Notes: generated by a model not told the origin, from the letters alone. Numbered from the stretch's first letter, positions 7,133 to 15,757 are shown. The stretch is 32,358 nucleotides of DNA from Betaproteobacteria bacterium (GCA_003153475.1 PLYT01000105.1:1-32358), one strand, 5' to 3'. Numbers and translations are program-made.

Positions 7133-9460
7133 ATGAACCATCGGTCCGATTTCTCGCCTCGCCACGATCTGCGCTACACGCATCCGCTGCGCAAGCGCCG
7201 GTCGGCGGGTTTGTACCGCTTCGGCGGCCTCTTCGTTTTCGTCGTCACACTGCTCATGGGCGTCCAGTCCGCGTGGGCAAAGTCTAGCAGCGGAGCGGGC
7301 CTATCGTGTCCGCTCCAGACCAGCGGCATCGCGCACGTCATCTATCTCCAGTTCGACAACGTGCACCTGCAGCGCGACATCCCTGGCGTGCCGTCCGACC
7401 TCGAGCAGATGCCGCATCTGCTCAATTTCCTGAAGAACAATGGTACGGTGCTGAACAAGCACTACACGATCCTCATTTCGCACACGGCGGGCGGGATCCT
7501 CAGCTCGCTGACCGGCCTTTATCCGGATCGGATGGGGATCACGGAGTCCAACTCCTACGACTACTACCGGCCCAACAACACGCCGACGTTCACGTCCGCG
7601 TTCAAGTACTGGACGTCGCCGGTCGCAGCGGCGCCCAACGACACGCTGCCGAACCTGATCACGGACGGCCAGAAGAACGCGCCGGCTCCATGGGTCAGCT
7701 ACGCCCGAGCCGGCTGCGACGTCGGCAACGTCTCGGTCGCCAACACGGTGCTCGAGAATAACTCGACCGCTCCAGGCGGCGACATCGCGAACGTCTATGG
7801 CAACCCCTCCATGGAGGCTTCGGAGTCGGCCAGCCTGCGGACGACGGATTTCGTCGGCATCGCCGTCCACTGCGCGCAGACCGCCGCGAGCGTTTGCAAC
7901 AACGCGCATGGCGCCCCGTACGCCAAGAACGACCCGCTGCCGGATGAGCCGGGCGGCTACAACGGTTACAAGGCCCTGTTCGGTGCGAAGTACGTCAACC
8001 CGGCTATCACCGGCGGCCAGGCGTGCGTTAACGACATGAACGGCAACCCGATCAAGGACACCGCTGGCAACTGCGGCTTCCCCGGTTTCGACGGCATGTC
8101 GGCGGCGAACACACTCGGCTATGTCGCGCAGATGCAGGAGGCTGGCATCCCGGTGACATTCGCCTACGTCTCGGACGTGCACGACAACCACGCCGGCGGC
8201 GGCGCTTATGGACCCGGCGAAGCCGGCTACGTCGCGGCGCTAAAGAGCTACGACGACGCGTTCGCCGCGTTCCTGAACCGGCTCGGAGCGGACGGCATCA
8301 ACACGAGCAACACGCTCTTCGTCGTCACGGCCGACGAGAACGACCACTACGCAGGTCAAGACCCGAACGCGGCGCCGTTCAACCAGCATTGCGACGGCGT
8401 GACCACGCCGTGCGTCTACAACACCACGCCTGGGCTTGCCACGGGCGGCAAGCCTGCGCACGGCATCTTCGACCTGACAAACTTCGGCACGATGCCGTTC
8501 ACGGCCCCGACCTGGCCACCCGCGGGCGTCAACGGGCCGCTTGTCGGCGAGGTCGGTTACAACCTGCCTTGGCTGCTCGCCTCGATGCCGACCGGCTACG
8601 ACATCTCGTTCGACTCGGCGCCGAGCTTCTACATCAACGGGCAGCCGCAGGCGGTGGACGCGAACGGGAATATTGTGCTTAATGCGACGCTGCGTGCATT
8701 CGAGCAGGCGGCCGCAAATCTGAAGGCGTTCGACCCGTACATCGACTCGACGCAGTTGACACCCGTCGCAAGGTACCTCGTGGACGCCCCGACGCTAAAG
8801 GCGATCCACATGATCAACGCCGACCCGCGCCGGACGATGTCGTTCACGATGTTCTCGCAGCCCGATTACTACTTCCAGACGTTCACTCCCTGCCCGACCG
8901 TGATCCAGCCGCCACCGTTGCCACCGTTGGTGAGCCAGGGGTGCGTCAACGATGGCTTCGCTTGGATCCACGGCGACTACTCGAACGACATCGGGCAGAC
9001 GTGGCTCGGCTTGGCCGGTCCCGGCGTGACGAGCGGCGGGATGGACGACACGACGTGGACGGACCACACCGACATCGTCCCGACGATGATGTACCTGCTC
9101 GGCCTGTCGACCGACTACCAACCCGACGGCCGAGTGATCATGCAGGTGCTGACGCCGTCGGTCGCGAAGGGCGGCAACGGCGAGTCGTTCGTCGAGCTGG
9201 GCGATGTCTACAAGCAGCTGAACGCGCCGTACGGAGCCTTCGCCCATTCGCTCATCGTTGCCTCGACGAACGGCATCAAGTCGAACGACGCGACGTACCT
9301 GTCAATGGAGCAGCAGATCCAGTCTCTGACAGCGCAGCGCGACGCGCTCGTCCAGCAGATGAAGAACGTTCTCGACGGCAGCGCCAGCGGCCACCGCGAG
9401 CAGCTCATCCAGCAAGGCCGCAGCCTGCTTGGGGCGGCGCAGACGCTGGCCGGTTCATAA
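7133..9460 (+). CDS. large secreted alkaline-phosphatase-superfamily phosphoesterase
   Basis: This 775-residue protein has a long basic N-region and a hydrophobic segment ending in MGVQSAWA, predicting export with cleavage near residue 50. The early strand IYLQFDNVHLQRDIPG carries a probable metal-binding Asp. SHTAGGILSSLTGLYPDRMG resembles the nucleophile region of sulfatase/phosphodiesterase-type members. YVSDVHDNHAG and FVVTADENDHYAG supply further Asp/His metal ligands. A late block, WTDHTDIVPTMMYLLGL, is typical of the superfamily's C-terminal core. Residues about 715-760 (EQQIQSLTAQRDALVQQMK) form a probable coiled coil. It is a single gene with an SD just upstream and two terminators downstream. 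Periplasmic or extracellular phosphate-ester hydrolysis is likely; the substrate is unknown. Confidence 0.8.
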   Translation: MNHRSDFSPRHDLRYTHPLRKRRSAGLYRFGGLFVFVVTLLMGVQSAWAKSSSGAGLSCPLQTSGIAHVIYLQFDNVHLQRDIPGVPSDLEQMPHLLNFLKNNGTVLNKHYTILISHTAGGILSSLTGLYPDRMGITESNSYDYYRPNNTPTFTSAFKYWTSPVAAAPNDTLPNLITDGQKNAPAPWVSYARAGCDVGNVSVANTVLENNSTAPGGDIANVYGNPSMEASESASLRTTDFVGIAVHCAQTAASVCNNAHGAPYAKNDPLPDEPGGYNGYKALFGAKYVNPAITGGQACVNDMNGNPIKDTAGNCGFPGFDGMSAANTLGYVAQMQEAGIPVTFAYVSDVHDNHAGGGAYGPGEAGYVAALKSYDDAFAAFLNRLGADGINTSNTLFVVTADENDHYAGQDPNAAPFNQHCDGVTTPCVYNTTPGLATGGKPAHGIFDLTNFGTMPFTAPTWPPAGVNGPLVGEVGYNLPWLLASMPTGYDISFDSAPSFYINGQPQAVDANGNIVLNATLRAFEQAAANLKAFDPYIDSTQLTPVARYLVDAPTLKAIHMINADPRRTMSFTMFSQPDYYFQTFTPCPTVIQPPPLPPLVSQGCVNDGFAWIHGDYSNDIGQTWLGLAGPGVTSGGMDDTTWTDHTDIVPTMMYLLGLSTDYQPDGRVIMQVLTPSVAKGGNGESFVELGDVYKQLNAPYGAFAHSLIVASTNGIKSNDATYLSMEQQIQSLTAQRDALVQQMKNVLDGSASGHREQLIQQGRSLLGAAQTLAGS

Positions 9461-9477
9461 GCACCAACCCGGGAGAG

Positions 9478-9513
9478 GGACTCGAGCTCGCACTACCCGC
9501 CAAGCTCGAGTCC
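9478..9513 (+). terminator. hairpin just after the phosphoesterase gene
   Basis: A perfect 11-bp stem, GGACTCGAGCT (9478-9488) with AGCTCGAGTCC (9503-9513), encloses a 14-base loop. It starts 18 bases past the stop and is followed by a modest T-rich stretch. Confidence 0.65.
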
Positions 9514-9660
9514 TTCGGTTAATTTCCTTCGGAGCGGACAGCAGAGGCGTGACGACAACCACGCCAGGGCCGTTTTCGCTCCCCCCGAGGTTGTAACGCG
9601 GGAGAAACGATTTGTCTTTACCATGACCTCTCGGTCTTCCTCCTCCAGAGGCCGACATTC

Positions 9661-9688
9661 GAGCTGGCTCCGGCCGGCTCTTTTTTTT
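9661..9688 (+). terminator. strong intrinsic terminator
   Basis: The stem GAGCTGGC (9661-9668) pairs with GCCGGCTC (9673-9680), with one G-T pair, around the loop TCCG, followed by eight T (9681-9688). It is a second stop signal about 200 bases downstream of the phosphoesterase. The 484-base gap 9461-9944 holds otherwise no gene that I can support. Confidence 0.85.
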
Positions 9689-9944
9689 CGGCGAATCGTC
9701 GCCCGCGCCGGAGCCGGTTCCGAGCGGCGTAAGCGCTCCGGCTGAGGCTTCGACTCGGTGCGGATCCTCGCGCCGAGCCGACGCGGTTCATCTAGGTCAA
9801 ATACCGGCTGAAATACGGCGTCAGACGGTCGAAACGAAGCCGGACCCGGCTGCCATCTGGTTGACTCACTCGCCGGAGCAAGAAGGAGGCCGCCTATCGT
9901 TACGGATTCATGAATGTCTTATGACACGACTGCCGGGGCAACGA

Positions 9945-10583
9945 TCAGTCTGAATCCGCGTCGCACGCTCGTTTGGATATCGGGTCCAAGGCTGCATCGC
10001 TGACGCCGCTTGTCGCGTGAAGTCGGTGACGACGCAGCATTTCATCACGCATTTCCTGATATTGCTTGCGAGTCTCGGCTTCGATGAAATGAATCCCGAG
10101 CACTGGGGGCACCCATACGTCGGCTACAAACTCGCCGTGGTTGACGATGCGCGTCTGCGCGTCCTGCGATGAGAGGCGCGTAGCACCTTCCAGCCTTTTC
10201 AGGCTGCCGCTAAGCAGGTGCGCACGAATCAGCGAGTAGGGTTGCAGGTCAACTTCGCGCACCGTATCGAATGCGAACGACAGCGGACCCCGAGTCGCGC
10301 GGCCGCGCTGGGACACGACCACCTTGTTGCCCGACCGGCTCAGCACTTGACTCGATTCGAGGTTGCTGACGATCTGAGTCATGTGCTCGAAGTCCGTCAG
10401 CACCTCCCAGGCTTCCTCAACGCTGACAGCGACGCACAAGCGGGCGTTGATGGTAATGACGTCGCCGTTCTGTCCGACCGTGACGGCGATCTCGTCCGCA
10501 CTGCGAGAGGCTGCAGCGACCGGCGCCGCAAAGCATGTGGCGATCGCAGCAAGCGCGACCAGCGTGTCGGGAAGCGCTTTCAC
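9945..10583 (-). CDS. exported SRPBCC (START-like) family protein
   Basis: This is a 212-residue protein with a signal peptide, MKALPDTLVALAAIATCFAA, cleaved near PVAAA. A SRPBCC/polyketide-cyclase-type domain follows. Its helix-grip opening VAVSVEEAWEVLTDFEHMTQIVSNLESS at residues 50-77 is the classic start of this fold. The beta strands VVVSQRGRATRGPLSFAFDTVREVDLQPY and the tail helix RKQYQEMRDEMLRRH are also present. The fold binds hydrophobic ligands in a deep cavity; the ligand is unknown. It stands alone, convergent with the phosphoesterase and divergent from the VOC gene. An export signal is found in only part of this family and suggests a periplasmic role. Confidence 0.8.
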   Translation of the reverse strand: MKALPDTLVALAAIATCFAAPVAAASRSADEIAVTVGQNGDVITINARLCVAVSVEEAWEVLTDFEHMTQIVSNLESSQVLSRSGNKVVVSQRGRATRGPLSFAFDTVREVDLQPYSLIRAHLLSGSLKRLEGATRLSSQDAQTRIVNHGEFVADVWVPPVLGIHFIEAETRKQYQEMRDEMLRRHRLHATSGVSDAALDPISKRACDADSD

Positions 10584-10694
10584 GGCCCGAGGCTAGGGCG
10601 CAAATCTTACGCGCCCGTGACAGGAGAACGTGCTCGCTGCCCTGGACTGCTTTACTTTAGTGTCGGGTTGGAGGCGGAGGAGCGTTGGCGTCCC

Positions 10695-10714
10695 GCCGCC
10701 TCGTGCGAGGCGGC
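10695..10714. repeat. 8-bp GC-rich hairpin
   Basis: GCCGCCTC and GAGGCGGC flank the loop GTGC. It lies between the divergent SRPBCC and VOC genes and has no T tract. It could be a protein-binding site or an RNA stem; its role is unknown. Confidence 0.4.
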
Positions 10715-10848
10715 CAATCATCGCTCACGGAACAACGGGCTTGCATAGTGCGTCCAATCGATGTCGGCGGCAAAGCGCGCTTTTTTTGCTTTGGCCCGTT
10801 TTGCCGCATCCCGAGGAGTAAGCGAGACGGGCACCGTGATCCTTATGC

Positions 10849-10866
10849 AAGTATCCGGAGATACTT
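10849..10866 (+). promoter_or_regulatory. hairpin sequestering the VOC ribosome-binding site
   Basis: AAGTATC (10849-10855) and GATACTT (10860-10866) pair perfectly around the loop CGGA, and the ATG follows directly at 10867. The only Shine-Dalgarno-like sequence, GGAG at 10857-10860, sits in the loop and first stem pair. The stem is AT-rich and short, so it could melt with temperature or be opened by a factor. A protein operator is an alternative. Confidence 0.5.
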
Positions 10867-11319
10867 ATGTCTGAACGAAAGAAAGCGCGCATGGTTGGTT
10901 TCAATCATGTCGCGATCGAGGTCGCTGACATCGACGCGGCCCTGACTTTTTACCATGGCTTGTTCGATTTTAAGCTTCGCAGCAAGAGCGAGTCCGTGGC
11001 GTTCATCGATCTGGGGGACCAGTTCCTTGCACTCCAGAAGGGGCATACACCGGCTGCTGCCGATGGGCGCCATTTTGGACTGGTAGTTGATGACAAAGAG
11101 GCAGCTCGCAAAGCGTTGAACGACGCAGGTATCGAGACCCTGCCTGGACCGTTTCTCGACTTACTCGATCCCTGGGGCAATCGCGTCGAGATCGTCGGGT
11201 ACGACAATATTCAGTTCACTAAAGCCCCGAACGTGTTGCGCGGCATGAGGCTCGAGCATTTATCAAAAAACGAGACTGCGATCAAAGAGCTTGCGGACAA
11301 AGGCATCGCACCGAAATGA
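10867..11319 (+). CDS. VOC-superfamily (glyoxalase/dioxygenase-like) protein
   Basis: This is a 150-residue protein with the paired beta-alpha-beta-beta-beta modules of the vicinal oxygen chelate fold. FNHVAIEVADIDAALTFYHG at residues 12-31 is the first module, with a candidate metal-binding His. GRHFGLVVDDKEAARKAL begins the second module with another His. DPWGNRVEIVGY near residues 100-111 carries the usual Glu ligand. A roughly 30-residue tail after the fold (RGMRLEHLSKNETAIKELADKG) is helical. Such proteins include glyoxalases, fosfomycin-resistance enzymes and ring-cleavage dioxygenases, and the sequence does not decide among them. Its start codon abuts a hairpin that hides the ribosome-binding site. 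Confidence 0.85.
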   Translation: MSERKKARMVGFNHVAIEVADIDAALTFYHGLFDFKLRSKSESVAFIDLGDQFLALQKGHTPAAADGRHFGLVVDDKEAARKALNDAGIETLPGPFLDLLDPWGNRVEIVGYDNIQFTKAPNVLRGMRLEHLSKNETAIKELADKGIAPK

Positions 11320-11478
11320 AAGAACACCGACGCAAGTCGGCTTAGCGCATTCGAGCGCTGGCTAATCGGCGACCTGGCGCCAACGCTGTGTGTGCGTGGT
11401 TAGGGTAGACGCTAACTGGGCGCCGCAGAATCCAGGAATGACGTCGCCCTGCGGGCTTTCGGTTCGATTCAACGGGGG

Positions 11479-11512
11479 CCGCGCGCGGCGGACGCACATC
11501 CGCGCGCGGCGG
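11479..11512. repeat. tandem palindromic repeat CCGCGCGCGGCGG
   Basis: Two identical 13-base copies (11479-11491 and 11500-11512) are separated by 8 bases. Since CCGCGCGCGG is self-complementary, the copies can also pair into a 10-bp hairpin. It lies 160 bases past the VOC stop. No T run follows. Confidence 0.55.
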
Positions 11513-11592
11513 GGCGTTCTTGCTTGAGCGCCTTGCGTGGCCCGCGACGATCGCATTGCAGCGTACGCGAGCGAAATAAATCGCAGTCCCTT

Positions 11593-11945
11593 CGTGCACA
11601 CGCTCTGCACACGCGTCATTTCAACCGATTGATATTGAAAATGAATCCTACCGATCCATCATCGGCGCAGTACATAATCGATGCGATAACTTATTCATTC
11701 CTTGGAAGTTCTTGACGCTCAGTCGGTCCAATAGACGATTGGGGCGACGGCTCATTTTATCGCCACGCGAGCAAGACCGCCTTCGTTGCATTGCGGCGTG
11801 GTACTCGCAGACTGGAAAGCGAAGGCGCCCGGGAGAGTTGTCAGTGCACACGTGGCGCACATGCGGCGTCCATCCCGTGCCACTAACTGCAACGCCCGAA
11901 ATCCCCAGCGGCCGGTTTCGAGCCCGAAGCAGACGGATTCGGTTT
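11593..11945 (+). repeat. diverged repeat, copy A (coding-like)
   Basis: This stretch matches copy B at 14899-15200 in the same order. CGTGCACACG-2-TGCACACGC opens both. It is followed by a 66-base block about 73% identical, then the CGGTCCAAT block, then after an indel the CAGTGCA...GCGCAC block and a further shared stretch. In the frame from 11628 the block reads IDIENESYRSIIGAVHNRCD. Copy B reads LDLDCESHRSIVGAIHKRCE. Substitutions fall at codon positions 1, 2 and 3 as 8, 1 and 9 over 22 codons, as for protein-coding DNA. No good start codon precedes the block in copy A, so it is probably a gene remnant; the open frame ends at 11978. Confidence 0.6.
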
Positions 11946-11984
11946 CAGGAACCGGGCAACGCACTTCTCCTTCACTAGGGCGAC

Positions 11985-13982
11985 TCAGCCCAACCCCATC
12001 TTCTTCGTGAATGGCAACCACCGCGGATCGTTGTGCAACGACGCAAAAAATCTGGGGGAGGCCACGAGCGGCATTCCGGAGTCTCGCTGCGTGTATCCGC
12101 GCTCGAGCCATTCGAAGGCGCGGTCGACTTCCCCGCGCTGGGCGCAGAGCAGCGCAATGTCGAATGCCGCGATATCCGCGTGGTCTGCGATCAGCTCAGA
12201 CAGCGCGGCATCCGACTCGGCCGCTTGTCCCAGGGCATGCCGCGCCATGGCCAGATCGGATAGACGCAGGACCGGATGCGGCTCCAGCGAAGCTTCGATA
12301 AGCGCCTCCTCCAGACGACCCTGCTTCAGTCGGACGCTGGAGAGCTTGCTGTGCATCACACCAGCCCTGGGATTGAGATCGAGCGCCGCGCGAAGCAACG
12401 TCTCTGCTTCGTCCAATCGGCCGACAGTCGAGTAAGCCGTCCCAAGTGCACCCAGGGTGGACGTGCCCAACGGATCGAGCGCAGCGGCCCTCTGCAGAAG
12501 TTCGATTGTCTCGTCGTAACGGCCGAGTATGCCCGCGAGGCCCGCACGCGCCTTGAGCACGTCCACGTTACCGGGAGCGAGTTCGAACGCGCGCCGGAAC
12601 TCAACGTCGGCGGCGTGCAAGTTCCAGTCGCCGCGTTAGAAAACCAAGCCCAGGCAGACGTGGGCCTCGGCGAGATCCGGGGCGAGCGCGAGCGCCCGCT
12701 GGGCGGCTTCTCGCGCGCGCTCGAATCCAGCGGCAAACGGCACCCATCCCCACGCCGCCTGCAGGTGATACGCCCGCGCCAGCCCTGCCCAACCGAGAGC
12801 GAATTCGGAATCGAGCGCGGTCGCCTGTTCCAGGAATTCCACTCCGCGGGCAATATCCGCTCCAGTTACTCGTTCGAGGAAATAGCGTCCCTGCAGGTAA
12901 AGGCGGTGGGCCTCCGGATTGTCGGTGCGGCCGGTCACCGCGGCCCGCACTTCCGCCTTCGCATCGACGCTCTCCGCGGATCCCGTGCCATCGCCCAGCA
13001 GGGCGGCGCGCAGCTCTTTCACCACCGACTGCGCGATGTCGTCCTGCACCGCGAAGATGTCATCGAGCTCGCGGTCATACGTCTCCGACCACAGGTGCGA
13101 ATCGGTTGCGACCTGGATCAACTGCGCGGTGATGCGCACGCGCTTGTCGGATTTGCGGACGCTGCCTTCGAGGATGGTCGCCACGTTGAGTTTCTGCGCC
13201 ACGGTCGGTATGTCGACGCCCTTGCCCTTGAAGGAGAACGCGGATGTGCGCGAGGCAACGCGCAGCCCACGGATCTTCGCGAGGACATTCAGGAGCTCTT
13301 CCGCAAGGCCGTCCGCGAAATACTCGTTTTCCGCGTCGCGGCTCATGTTAACGAACGGGAGCACTGCAATCGACGGCGTCTCCTTGTCCATCGGGGCAAT
13401 CTGCGACTTCAGCGGTGGAAAGGCTTGCGGCAGGTCGGGATGGCACAGCTGGAACACAGCTTCACGGCGGGCAAGATCTTTCAGGCCGTGCTCGCCCAAC
13501 GCCTTGACACTCGCGAGCGGCGGCAGGTGATCGCGGCAGAGGTCGTGCATCGATTCCGACAGCAGCGTCTGGCCGCCGTGCCCCGCCGCCAACAGGCGCG
13601 CAACGCGATTGAGAGGTCCGCCGAAGTAGTCGCCGTCTCGCACTTCGACGGCGCCCGTGTGGAGCGCCATCCTCACGCGCAGTTTCACTGGCTCGGGCCA
13701 GCGCTCGAAATGAAGCGCGCGCTGCGCCTCGAGCGCCGCCGCCAGCCCATCCGATGCCGTGTGGAATGCTGCGCAGAATGCGTCGCCGACGGTCTTGAAT
13801 ACGTGCCCGCCGCGCGCGCCAATGGAATGACGCAGCAACTGGTCGTGCCGCGCCAGCGCAACACCCATCGCTCGCGCCTGGTCTTCCCACAACCGCGTGC
13901 TGCCCTCGATGTCGGTGAACAGCAGCGTCACGGTGCCTGTGGGCAGCGACGCGGAGGGATTGACGGGGAAGTTCGCGGACAT
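11985..13982 (-). pseudogene. class III adenylate cyclase-TolB-like-TPR protein split by an in-frame stop
   Basis: Starting at ATG 13982, residues 16-190 are a class III nucleotide cyclase domain. It has FTDIEGSTRLW with metal-binding Asp24, KTVGDAFCAAF with Asp67, and the NRVAR transition-state Asn/Arg near residue 125. A TolB-N-like segment follows (SIAVLPFVNMSRDAENEYFA to SETYDRELDDIFAVQDDIA), as in many cyclase/TPR regulators, then tetratricopeptide repeats. Codon 449 is TAA (12638-12636) inside a TPR, after CLGLVF. The same frame then continues without interruption through more TPR repeats (WNLHAADVEFRRAFELAPGN) to the true stop at 11985. The full length would be about 665 residues. The cyclase half is complete and could still be made as a shortened protein. 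Its role is probably cAMP signalling. Confidence 0.85.
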
Positions 13983-14150
13983 CGGTCGTTGCCCGCGCGG
14001 CGTGCGGCTGCGCCGGCAGGTTAATCCCAAGAAGCTCGAACTAAGAGTGTGCGGATCGTTGCGCGTTTGCGCAACCCTGGACTTCGCGCGACGCGCCCTC
14101 TCCTCAGGCGCGGACGATCGGAAATAGGGTCGTCGCCTTTCTTCTCATGC

Positions 14151-14447
14151 CTACGTTCCTGTGTAACCCGCCTCCTTCTGACCGCGGATCGCCAGCACAA
14201 ATACGGTATCAAGTTCTGCAACGTATCGATGCAGCGCGACATAACCGCGTGCACGGCGCCCGATCACCAGTTCTCTAAGATCCGCTCGGGCAGGCCGACC
14301 GATCAACGGATTGCGGTCCAGCACATCGATTGCCCTTATGATGTCTTCAATGCGCGAAGGCGCGTCCGCGCTCTGATGCGCCAACAGACGGTTCAGGATG
14401 CGATCGAGATCAACCCCTACCTCCGGTGCGAGCTCGATACGCGACAT
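14151..14447 (-). CDS. RelE/ParE-family toxin
   Basis: This 98-residue protein begins MSRIELAPEVGVDLDRILNR, the usual strand-then-helix opening of ParE/RelE toxins. It then has PLIGRPARADLRELVIG in the middle and ends in VFVLAIRGQKEAGY, the characteristic final strand with a basic-aromatic tail. RelE members cut mRNA on the ribosome, and ParE members poison gyrase; the sequence does not settle which. Pairing with a ribbon-helix-helix antitoxin favours ParE. The start codon lies 2 bases after the antitoxin stop, so the two are translationally coupled. Confidence 0.85.
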   Translation of the reverse strand: MSRIELAPEVGVDLDRILNRLLAHQSADAPSRIEDIIRAIDVLDRNPLIGRPARADLRELVIGRRARGYVALHRYVAELDTVFVLAIRGQKEAGYTGT

Positions 14448-14449
14448 GA

Positions 14450-14734
14450 CTAGCGTGCACGCGTTCGCGGCTTCGGTCGAGCAATCTTGTTGCTGGTGAG
14501 GCGCCGCTCAAGATAGCGACGCATCTCAGTCCAGGGCACTGTCTTGCCAGAGGCGACAATCTCAGCGTACCGCCGCTCAGCCGTATTCTGGAACTCTCCC
14601 CGGCGATCTTCCTGTTCGGCCTTCTCGGCTATCGCTTCCAGAATGAAACTGTGCGCGGTGGTTCCAGCACGTTCTGCTGCGCGAGCGATGCGCTCCTTAA
14701 GATCCGGCGGCAGGCGAATGGTGGTTGTGGACAT
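14450..14734 (-). CDS. ribbon-helix-helix antitoxin (CopG/ParD-like)
   Basis: This 94-residue protein opens with MSTTTIRLPPDLKERIARAA, a classic RHH DNA-binding strand and first helix. The second helix follows (AGTTAHSFILEAIAEKAEQE). The C-terminal half (EFQNTAERRYAEIVASGKTVPWTEMRRYLERRL) is the toxin-neutralising part, and the tail is very basic. ATG 14734 is chosen because GGAG precedes it and the RHH strand starts there; the open frame runs further upstream to 14872 across the operator. As in other such systems, the antitoxin should bind the palindrome upstream and repress the pair. Confidence 0.88.
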   Translation of the reverse strand: MSTTTIRLPPDLKERIARAAERAGTTAHSFILEAIAEKAEQEDRRGEFQNTAERRYAEIVASGKTVPWTEMRRYLERRLTSNKIARPKPRTRAR

Positions 14735-14760
14735 GGCGAAGCTCCGTGTGAAAAATGCAG

Positions 14761-14780
14761 TGTAGCACAATTGTGCTACA
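14761..14780 (-). promoter_or_regulatory. palindromic operator of the toxin-antitoxin operon
   Basis: A perfect 20-bp inverted repeat has the half-site TGTAGCACAA. It is centred about 36 bases upstream of the antitoxin ATG. A TACACT box (minus strand) overlaps its downstream edge and could be the -10 element. It is well placed for autorepression by the RHH antitoxin. Confidence 0.8.
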
Positions 14781-14898
14781 TCGAAAGGCCGACGTCCGGG
14801 AGCGTGGCGAGCGTCGGCTCTAACGCGACGACAATCGGGAATGCGTTGGCCCGCCGCTGCAGTCCAGCGCACGCGCGCGCAGTACAGCTAAGCGGGTG

Positions 14899-15200
14899 CG
14901 TGCACACGATTTGCACACGCCGCAGTGGAAGCACTTGATCTCGATTGTGAATCGCACCGATCCATCGTGGGTGCAATACATAAACGATGCGAAGAGCTCA
15001 TTGACTTGATGCTTTTCGTACTCACACGGTCCAATGACTATTTGCGACGACCGATGATTCTATCCCTCCGGACGTGCGCCGACATGGCGGTTAGCAGTGC
15101 AGACGCAGCGCACGCACATCGGTTCCTTTAGCGCCCGCATCCTACAACGCTCAAAATCCGAATGGCCGTTATCGGACCCTGAGCGGCCATCCAGCTTCGC
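14899..15200 (+). repeat. diverged repeat, copy B (coding-like)
   Basis: This is the partner of copy A at 11593-11945. It contains an open frame from GTG 14925 to the stop at 15131 (68 residues) that includes DLDCESHRSIVGAIHKRCEE and later LTRSNDYLRRPMILS. These match copy A's SRSNRRLGRRLILS. No ribosome-binding site precedes GTG 14925. The trailing part includes the imperfect inverted repeat AATGGCCG...GCGGCCAT near 15160-15191. It separates the toxin-antitoxin pair from the aldolase remnant. I do not recognise the peptide. Confidence 0.6.
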
Positions 15201-15239
15201 GAACACCGGACGTTCAGCGTTCCGGTCCAGCCGCGGCGT

Positions 15240-15730
15240 GTTGACGGCGTCCAGCTCAGCGTGGCTTTTATCGTGCGTCTTGCACAGTCGGTGCCGGCGG
15301 TGCGCTATTTCAAGCTCGAGGTGCCAGAACCGCCGCCAAGCTGCGCAGCCTGATCGATGCGGGCGGTGACACAATAGCCGGGCCGTTCGATGGCGAGGAG
15401 TCGATCACGCTGATGGCCGACCTCGACGCGGGTGCCACCGGAACCATGTGCAGCGCGCTATTGCCCGACCTGATCCGGCCGATCGTCGTCGCGCACCGTG
15501 CCGGCAATCGTAGAGAGGCGGCGCAGCTCTATGCGCAGGTGCTGCCGCTGATCAACTACGAAAACCGCCAATGCGGATCGCGCGCCGCCAAGGCGGTGAT
15601 GATGGCTGGTGGCGTGATCGCCAGCGACGCGGTGCGCCATCCGCTGGAGCCGCTGCATCCCGCAACCCGCGCGGGATTGCTCGAACTGGCCGCCGAAGTC
15701 CATCCGCTCGCGCTGCGCTGGGGCCGCTGA
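15240..15730 (+). pseudogene. DapA-family (dihydrodipicolinate synthase-like) aldolase, 3' remnant
   Basis: Only the C-terminal half of a DHDPS/KDG-aldolase-family TIM barrel is present. The first frame reads LSVAFIVRLAQSVPAVRYFK to EVPE, a segment near the Schiff-base lysine strand. A single-base loss near 15330-15335 shifts the frame to AKLRSLIDAGGDTIAGPFDG. The rest then reads through FDGEESITLMADLDAGATGT and GGVIASDAVRHPLEPLHP to TGA 15728-15730. The N-terminal 130 or so residues are missing, and the break lies close to repeat copy B. It cannot function. The nearest stop of the adjoining hut operon is 27 bases away and convergent. Confidence 0.75.
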
Positions 15731-15757
15731 CGACGCCCGGGGCGTCTTCCGATCGCG

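Noticed and set aside
11440..11490. tRNA-like GGTTCGATTC T-loop sequence
   Set aside because: No 5-bp T-stem, anticodon arm or acceptor stem can be formed around it.
12636..12638. Stop-codon recoding in the cyclase gene
   Set aside because: The codon is TAA, which is not used for selenocysteine or pyrrolysine, and no recoding structure is evident; a simple nonsense change is more likely.
12276..14024. Long open frame (about 580 codons) on the plus strand
   Set aside because: It is antisense to the cyclase/TPR gene, has arginine- and histidine-rich composition without any domain, and is explained by high GC content opposite a real gene.
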